Assembly: GCA_017470085.1 (NCBI GenBank)
Contig: JAFUFE010000091.1
Span: forward strand, 1-38,015
DNA: 38,015 nucleotides
Source of the DNA: Treponema sp.
GTDB lineage: Bacteria; Spirochaetota; Spirochaetia; Treponematales; Treponemataceae
Direction of reading: 5' to 3'
Made by a program: the position numbers and the translations under genes. Below the pieces are notes generated by a model. That model searched no databases and was not told where the DNA came from. It saw nothing but the letters and a program-made list of their open reading frames with translations. Below, piece by piece: positions 33,120 to 38,015 of the stretch (its first letter is position 1; every line of letters starts with the position of its first letter).

Positions 33120-33764
33120 TTACGGGCGGCACAGCTCATCGTACGCTGCCCGAGGTGTCTTGGCGGCTGTAAGCGCCGCGCGGAAATCCTTCTGTTTCAA
33201 ACGGAGGCTCAACGCAGAGAGCGTCCGAAGATAATAGGCGTGCTGCGAATACGCCGCCGCAATCATAAAGAGCAGCGATACCGGCACCTCGTCAAACGCT
33301 TGAAAATCCGACAGCGGCGGACGACAGATACCGACCGCCATAACCAGATCCGTAACTGAAAGCAGCCGCACGTGTGGAACGGCAATCCCACAACCGATCG
33401 CCGTGGAAAAGAGCGCTTCCCGTTTCAGAATCTCTGCAACGAGTTCGCTCCCTCGCTTTACCTGCGGTGCCCGCGCAAGAGTTTCTGCCAGCTCGACGAG
33501 CGCTTCTTGTTTTGACGGTTGGGAAATAAAAATGACGCGGTCAGGTGCCACGATATTTTTAAACTGGCCACAGTCGCGCGCGGCATCTGCCTCTGTAGAA
33601 AGGCGACTGTTTATCCATCGATCTACCTCAGATTTTTTGAACCGCCACGCCATACCGATTTTTCCCGCAGGGATTTCACCTTTGTGCGCCCAACTGGAAA
33701 CCGTCCGTTCGGAGACACGCAGGTATGCCGCCACCTCCTCAATCGTCAGAATCGTGTCGTCCAT
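33120..33764 (-). CDS. HTH (excisionase-type) - PTS EIIA fusion, PtsN-like
   Basis: Two domains in 214 residues. Residues 5-53 are a MerR/excisionase-type winged helix (LTIEEVAAYLRVSERTVSSW, then a wing ending KKSEVDRW). Residues 66-214 form a fructose/nitrogen-type EIIA domain with the phosphorylated His131 in GCGIAVPHVRLL. PtsN-type EIIA proteins work in regulatory phosphorelays rather than sugar uptake; joined to a DNA-binding domain it is probably a transcription factor governed by its phosphorylation state. The ATG at 33764 has a good ribosome site (taaagga). It lies 66 bases downstream of the cytidine deaminase gene on the same strand. Confidence 0.88.
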   Translation of the reverse strand: MDDTILTIEEVAAYLRVSERTVSSWAHKGEIPAGKIGMAWRFKKSEVDRWINSRLSTEADAARDCGQFKNIVAPDRVIFISQPSKQEALVELAETLARAPQVKRGSELVAEILKREALFSTAIGCGIAVPHVRLLSVTDLVMAVGICRPPLSDFQAFDEVPVSLLFMIAAAYSQHAYYLRTLSALSLRLKQKDFRAALTAAKTPRAAYDELCRP

Positions 33765-33830
33765 GTGTAATCCTTTACGTGCACTATAAAATTGCTCGCT
33801 CTGCATACTGTATAGACAGCACGCCGCTGG

Positions 33831-34256
33831 TCATCGGGAACCGTCCTGTGCCAACTCATGTAAGCTGTCATAGGGATAGAGCTCGCCGAGCGTCGTGTGT
33901 ACCGCCTGCGAATATGTTGGGCCAAACACAACGGGGGTATCTGGCGGAGCAAATTCAGTGAGTACCTGCCGACATGCACCGCACGGTCCGACAGGATAAT
34001 CCGCCTGTGGAGTTGCAATCGCGACTGCCAAAAAAGAGCGGCTGCCGTGAGACACCGCCGTAAACAGTGCACTCCGTTCCGCGCAGTTCGTCAGCCCAAA
34101 GGAGCGGTTTTCAACATTCACCCCGGTGACGACGCTACCGTCCGCCATGAGCAGCGCCGCACCAACCGGAAAATGAGAATATGCACAATACGACTGTTCC
34201 GCCGCACTGCGGGCAGCGGCAAACAGGGACTGCATCGTCTGTTCATTTACATCCAT
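33831..34256 (-). CDS. cdd: cytidine deaminase
   Basis: Zinc hydrolase that converts (deoxy)cytidine to (deoxy)uridine in pyrimidine salvage. The zinc and catalytic residues are Cys58 and Glu60 in LTNCAERSALF and Cys92 and Cys95 in PCGACRQVL. At 141 residues it is the usual homotetrameric short form. The ATG at 34256 is used because it begins just before the first family helix; no strong ribosome site is seen. It is likely the first gene of a unit with the HTH-EIIA gene. Confidence 0.94.
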   Translation of the reverse strand: MDVNEQTMQSLFAAARSAAEQSYCAYSHFPVGAALLMADGSVVTGVNVENRSFGLTNCAERSALFTAVSHGSRSFLAVAIATPQADYPVGPCGACRQVLTEFAPPDTPVVFGPTYSQAVHTTLGELYPYDSLHELAQDGSR

Positions 34257-34473
34257 ACCGAAACCACCGTACAAAAACAGCAACCGCTATCTCTCGGCAC
34301 ACCGCGATATACCGGTGCCATTTTTTAAAGTTTGCCGCAGCAGAAACAGTTTTCTCTGCAGCGATAAAGACAGCATACCCCATTATTCACAACTCGGCAA
34401 GGCACCGGACAGCTGCTAGATGCAGCGCATCAGTTTGTAGTGCAAACGGCCGCACAAGCAGGAGCCGTTCCGA

Positions 34474-34502
34474 TTGACAGGCGGTAGTGATTATTATAGC
34501 AT
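34474..34502 (+). promoter_or_regulatory. promoter of propeller-like/M23-like gene pair
   Basis: TTGACA (34474-34479), 17 bases, TAGCAT (34497-34502), then eight bases to the ATG at 34511. TATAGC (34495-34500) is an alternative -10 with a short spacer of 15. Either way the leader is at most a few bases and no ribosome site is present. Confidence 0.55.
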
Positions 34503-34510
34503 AGAACACC

Positions 34511-35569
34511 ATGACAACACAAAAAGCAATCGTTTCGGTCGTACTCATTTGTGCTGCGCTCTGCATTGTTTACCTATTCGCTGCAGCGCGTCCGCTCGGA
34601 AGCGAATATCAGCTGGAACCGGAATGGAACGTAATGGTTTCGCCGCAGGTTTCACCCCCGGCCGCACACGACACGCTCATTTCCTATAAGCTGGGACAGA
34701 CCATCGGCTATTTTACACCGGACGGAAAGATTACGTCGTTTACGTCGTTCCCTTTTAAAGCCGCTATCTCAAACACGTACTATGCGCCATACACGGCAGA
34801 CAGCAGTTCCGTAACGTTCTATACAACTGATGGCACCGCCACAGGCCAGCTGTCCGTCGCCGGTTTCCCCTACTTTGCTGATGACCGTATCTACGTGTTT
34901 CTTCCCGGCGGCAATGCGTTTTCGCGGTGCGCCGCCGATGGAACAGTTTTGTGGACGTATCGCAGAGCCGTCCCCATTACGGCGTTCGCTTCGTCAGCAG
35001 GAGGAACCATCGCTGGATACGCAGACGGCAGCATCCATTCATTTACGGCGGACGGCACACTCGACCATACGTTTTCACCGGGAGGAAGCGACTATCCGGT
35101 TGTGCTCGGCGCGGCGCTGTCACCGTCAGGCACGTATCTCGCAAGCATATCGGGGCGAAACCGGCAGCGTTTTGTTTTAGCACAGAAAGACGGCGGACAG
35201 ATAAAAATAATCAAACACTTTTTTCTGCCCGCCGATGACGCCCAGCAAAAGCTCGTGCAGTTTTCAGCTGACGGCAAAAATGTCTACTATGCCACCACGG
35301 ATGAGTTTGGCATCGTCAGCGTCGACGGGAAACAGCACGAAACGATTCCTGTTCCCGGGCAGGTGTTGTCAGTACGAGAAATCGCCGACGGAGCGTTTGT
35401 CCTGTCAAAGACGCAGGAGCGCTACACGGTCACCTTCATTGAATCGTTTGGAACGTTTGCCGGTTCGTTTTCGTTTTCAGCACAGACAGCGTTCATTCAG
35501 ACCGCTGGCAACATGCTCTTTGTCGGACGCGACACAACGATTTCGCGCATCTCAGTTAACAAGAGGTAA
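34511..35569 (+). CDS. membrane-anchored propeller-like protein
   Basis: A 352-residue protein with one N-terminal hydrophobic segment (residues 5-25) that is a signal anchor or signal peptide. It is followed by repeated short beta units with turns such as FTPDGKI, ADGTVLW, YADGSIHSF, LSPSGTYLA and FSADGKNVYY. These are typical of WD40/PQQ-like beta-propellers, though exact family membership is not clear. It likely sits on the outer face of the inner membrane as a binding scaffold. It is followed after two bases by the M23-like gene and is surely co-transcribed with it. Confidence 0.75.
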   Translation: MTTQKAIVSVVLICAALCIVYLFAAARPLGSEYQLEPEWNVMVSPQVSPPAAHDTLISYKLGQTIGYFTPDGKITSFTSFPFKAAISNTYYAPYTADSSSVTFYTTDGTATGQLSVAGFPYFADDRIYVFLPGGNAFSRCAADGTVLWTYRRAVPITAFASSAGGTIAGYADGSIHSFTADGTLDHTFSPGGSDYPVVLGAALSPSGTYLASISGRNRQRFVLAQKDGGQIKIIKHFFLPADDAQQKLVQFSADGKNVYYATTDEFGIVSVDGKQHETIPVPGQVLSVREIADGAFVLSKTQERYTVTFIESFGTFAGSFSFSAQTAFIQTAGNMLFVGRDTTISRISVNKR

Positions 35570-35571
35570 CT

Positions 35572-36438
35572 ATGAAAAAATTGACCACCGTTGCCGTTGG
35601 CATACTGTTCATCACATCGCTCAGCGCGTTCAACTGGCCGCATCCCGGCGACGTCACGTCGAACTCATTCTCCACGTATTTTGGACAGTTCAGAGGGGAA
35701 ACCGTCAGCACGTCGCTTATCTTTGAAACCCCCGCTGAAATCGTCGCGGCAGATGACGGCGCTGTGCTCATCGTCCTCAATGAGCACGACGATGACTGCG
35801 CGTTTTTTCCATCAGCGCTCGGCACGGCCATCATCGTAGCCCACAACGACGCCCTCCTGACCGTCTACGGCAACATCGACAGCGAATCGGTATCCGAGTC
35901 GATTCAGACAGCCGAGCACATAACCGCCGGTACCGTACTGGGACACAGCGGTAACTCGGCGTGGCAACAGAGACGCAACAGTCTGGAGTTTCAAATAATC
36001 GATGGAAAAATGAGCACCGCTATCAACCCGCGCATAATTATGCCACGCATCGATGCAGAGTTGCCGCTCACCATAGGAAGCCTCACCCTCGAAGCGCATG
36101 ACGGCACGCAATACGCCGTGTCAAACGGACGGCGCATTCCGAAAGGTCTGTACCGCGTGTACAAAGAGCGGCAACAACGCGCTGTTCCATACCGCACCCG
36201 CATCGACGTAAACGGTGTGCTGCTCGACGAAATCAGCTATGATGTTTTGAGCCAAAACGGTGCCGAACTGGTGGCACAGGGACGGCATCCGTATCCACTT
36301 GCAGCGCTCTACCCCGACGACGCCCGGCAGCTCCTTGGCGAAGCGTCGTTCACGAGCGGGCGTACCGTGCTGACGGTAACGCTCACTGATATACTGGGAC
36401 ACGAACGTTCAGCCTCGTGGACGTTCACGGTCTATTGA
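35572..36438 (+). CDS. degenerate M23 (LytM-like) exported protein
   Basis: A 288-residue protein with a signal peptide (MKK, core to residue 19). Residues 45-145 follow the LytM/M23 pattern: a strand ending AADDGAVLIV, then GTAIIVAHNDALLTVYGNID, ITAGTVLGHSGNS and NSLEFQIID. All three zinc ligands seem lost. The first His-x3-Asp is replaced within STSLIFETP, and the closing HLHFEI is SLEFQI (Ser137, Glu139). It should thus be inactive as a peptidase and may regulate a cell-wall amidase, as EnvC and NlpD do; that role is inference. The C-terminal half has beta domains of unknown type. Its ribosome site is agaggt. Confidence 0.75.
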   Translation: MKKLTTVAVGILFITSLSAFNWPHPGDVTSNSFSTYFGQFRGETVSTSLIFETPAEIVAADDGAVLIVLNEHDDDCAFFPSALGTAIIVAHNDALLTVYGNIDSESVSESIQTAEHITAGTVLGHSGNSAWQQRRNSLEFQIIDGKMSTAINPRIIMPRIDAELPLTIGSLTLEAHDGTQYAVSNGRRIPKGLYRVYKERQQRAVPYRTRIDVNGVLLDEISYDVLSQNGAELVAQGRHPYPLAALYPDDARQLLGEASFTSGRTVLTVTLTDILGHERSASWTFTVY

Positions 36439-36648
36439 CGCGCGACGACAGCACCGCCAGTCATTTCTCTTTTCTAGCCCTTTTGGGACGAAGCAGGAAC
36501 GGCAATCCGGCCGCTCTGGGTTCCGCGTCTTGCGCTCCATTCCCGCCGGTTCAGTTAAAATCAAAACAGCACCGCTGCTCTAAAACAGACCGGCGGGAAC
36601 ACGCCCGCCGCGTCCGGCGTAGGAACAATAGCAGCGCTACCGCTGGAC

Positions 36649-36683
36649 AAAAAAACACCGGAGACGATACTCCGGTGTTTTTT
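36649..36683. terminator. bidirectional rho-independent terminator
   Basis: ACACCGGAG (36655-36663), loop ACGATA, CTCCGGTGT (36670-36678), flanked by seven A on the left and six T on the right. It serves the convergent M23-like gene (plus) and metQ (minus). Confidence 0.95.
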
Positions 36684-36701
36684 CCGAACGAATGCCAAAA
36701 A

Positions 36702-37493
36702 TCAGAACACTGCTACAACTTCGCCGTTCGGGTAAGTGTGCTCCAGATAGTCCTTTACCTTTTGGCTTTTCAGTGCCGCTACGAGCGCCGCAATACGCGC
36801 ATCGTCTGCACGCTGTGCGTGAACCGCCACCACATTGACATAGGGGGAAGCCGCTCCCTCAACAAGCAAACCATCCTGCGCAGAAAAACCGGCTGCAAGT
36901 GCATAGTTGCCGTTGATAACGGCAGCGTCCACATCAGCGAGCACGAGCGGTAACGACGGCGCTTCGATTTCGCGGAAGCGGAAATTCTTCGGATTTTCCA
37001 CAATATCAGCAGGAATCGATTCAAGGTGTGCGCTGTCAGCAAGCGTAATAACACCGTGTGCTTGCAGTAGCAGCAACGCACGGCCTTCGTTCGTCGGATC
37101 GTTCGGAATAGCAATCGTCGCGCCGTCAGGAATCGCACTGAAGTCGGTATATTTCTGTGAATAGAGCGCAAGCGGCTCGATGTGAATGCCACCGACGTTC
37201 ACCAGATGGTATCCGCGTTCCGCATTGCACGAGTTCATAAACGGCTCGTGCTGGAAAAAATTTGCATCGAGCTCCCCGGATTCAACGGCATCGTTCGGCG
37301 TCACGTAATCGGTAAACTCCACTACTTTCAGCGTAATGCCTTCGGCCGCAAGTTCGTCAGCGATTACGTTCAGCATAGCCGCGTGCGGTTCAGGTGTTGC
37401 ACCGACGGTTAAAGTGTGCCGCCCTGACTGACGCGAGCATCCAACACAGAGCGCCGCACCGACAATCGCGGCAAACGCGAGTTTTTTCATCAT
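36702..37493 (-). CDS. metQ: MetQ/NlpA-family methionine-binding lipoprotein
   Basis: Substrate-binding protein of the NlpA family, which delivers D/L-methionine to the MetNI ABC transporter. Family landmarks are TVGATPEPHAAML near residue 25, DYVTPNDAVESGELDANFFQHEPFM, and IPNDPTNEGRALLLLQ. The N terminus has a signal sequence ending CVGC (Cys19), so it is a lipoprotein. Two adjacent ATGs (37493 and 37490) follow a very strong gaggaggag ribosome site; the first is chosen. The ATPase and permease genes are not adjacent. It ends at the bidirectional terminator. Confidence 0.92.
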   Translation of the reverse strand: MMKKLAFAAIVGAALCVGCSRQSGRHTLTVGATPEPHAAMLNVIADELAAEGITLKVVEFTDYVTPNDAVESGELDANFFQHEPFMNSCNAERGYHLVNVGGIHIEPLALYSQKYTDFSAIPDGATIAIPNDPTNEGRALLLLQAHGVITLADSAHLESIPADIVENPKNFRFREIEAPSLPLVLADVDAAVINGNYALAAGFSAQDGLLVEGAASPYVNVVAVHAQRADDARIAALVAALKSQKVKDYLEHTYPNGEVVAVF

Positions 37494-37533
37494 TCTTCTC
37501 CTCCTCATGGAACTACACATATAGATAGCAGAC

Positions 37534-37563
37534 AGCATATCGACAAATTACCCATTTTGTCAA
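37534..37563 (-). promoter_or_regulatory. promoter of metQ
   Basis: Minus strand: TTGACA (37563-37558), 18 bases, TATGCT (37539-37534). The leader of about 35 bases is too short for a SAM riboswitch. Confidence 0.65.
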
Positions 37564-37647
37564 TAGGGTTTATGTAAAAATAAACAAATCGTACCACACG
37601 AGCGGAAAGAGACTCCCGACACGCACAACAACACGCCGCTTTCCCGC

Positions 37648-38015
37648 TTACGAAACGGTTGTAGCGATCAATCCGCCACCGATGATAACGCCATCTCGGT
37701 AGAGCACCGCGGATTGGCCGGGAGCTACAGCGCGCTGCGGCTCCTGAAACGTCATGCGCCATGCCGGGTTTCCGGATTCTATGCCCTGCTTTGGGGCACA
37801 GGCTTCCACCTGCACCGGCACCGGTGGGGACGCGAGCCGAATTTTTACCGATGCCTCAAACGGGCGGTCGGGAACAACGTCACCGGACCAAACCATAGTG
37901 TCTGCAATCAGAGCAGATGCGTTCAGATCATCGTTTTCCGCCAGCTCCACTACGTTGTGCGCCGCATCTATCGTATGCACGTAGAGCGGCCGGGATGCAC
38001 TGACGCCGAGCCCAC
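37648..38015 (-). CDS. mnmA: tRNA 2-thiouridylase MnmA, C-terminal part
   Basis: Only the last 122 codons or so are inside the window; the gene continues beyond position 38015. The visible N-terminal edge GLGVSASRPLYVHT is the conserved segment that follows the catalytic domain of MnmA, and the rest is the C-terminal beta-barrel, ending PGQSAVLYRDGVIIGGGLI. MnmA installs the 2-thio group on U34 of tRNA-Lys, -Glu and -Gln, with sulphur from a persulphide relay. Confidence 0.9.
   Translation of the reverse strand, partial: GLGVSASRPLYVHTIDAAHNVVELAENDDLNASALIADTMVWSGDVVPDRPFEASVKIRLASPPVPVQVEACAPKQGIESGNPAWRMTFQEPQRAVAPGQSAVLYRDGVIIGGGLIATTVS

Noticed and set aside
37500-37563. SAM riboswitch upstream of metQ
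   Set aside because: The leader from the predicted promoter is only about 35 bases and has none of the conserved SAM aptamer sequences.
1-38015. CRISPR array, insertion sequence, prophage or integrative element
   Set aside because: No regularly spaced repeats, transposase, integrase or terminal repeats were seen; gene content is chromosomal.

Overview
The window reads as a stretch of chromosome from a spirochaete, most likely a Treponema or close relative. This is an inference from gene content and style: many short lipoproteins and exported proteins of unknown function, ThiB/ThiP under a TPP riboswitch, ThrH, an excisionase-type helix-turn-helix fused to a PTS EIIA domain, a stand-alone DbpA-type RNA-binding domain, a CDP-glycerol transferase family protein, and moderate GC with tRNA genes that do not encode CCA. 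I see no insertion sequence, phage, CRISPR array or rRNA.

Layout. 1-5400: mazG, clpP with a strong promoter, a 594-base spacer with a hairpin, a DbpA-domain protein coupled to an MBL-fold hydrolase, and on the minus strand a lipoprotein coupled to a YfcE-type phosphoesterase. 5400-15400: a Na/Pi cotransporter with PhoU domain, purB, tRNA-Asn with terminator, a small protein carrying three FliM-N-like motifs, an RNase II/R-type exonuclease (minus), arfB, an acyl-CoA carboxyltransferase with a striking operator-like inverted repeat, and argH (minus). 15500-24950: tRNA-Asp and tRNA-Pro, a small membrane protein, and a cell-surface polysaccharide/envelope region: GT4 glycosyltransferase, CDP-glycerol transferase family protein, then an operon of a DUF2147-like exported protein, a WbaP-type sugar-phosphate transferase broken by a +1 frameshift, and an outer-membrane beta-barrel; a TPR protein runs in from the other side. 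24950-32900: ispG, thrH, TPP riboswitch-thiB-thiP, a NimA-like flavoprotein, an RluA-type pseudouridine synthase and an exported transglutaminase-like protein. 33100-38015: HTH-EIIA (ptsN-like), cytidine deaminase, a membrane-anchored propeller-like protein plus a degenerate M23 protein, a bidirectional terminator, metQ and the 3' end of mnmA.

Regulation. Many sigma70-type promoters are readable (two hexamers 17-18 bases apart). In a large share of them the -10 box ends only 6-12 bases before the start codon and there is no Shine-Dalgarno sequence, so the mRNA should be leaderless or nearly so. The best cases are the Na/Pi cotransporter, RNase, arfB, carboxyltransferase, ispG and rluA.

The items I would look at first are the small triple FliM-N-motif protein (9274-9534), the set of leaderless promoters, the 11-base perfect inverted repeat straddling the carboxyltransferase promoter and start codon (12180-12219), and the CCC-C frameshift in the sugar-phosphate transferase (21979-21982). 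All functions are from motif recognition by eye; no database search was possible.
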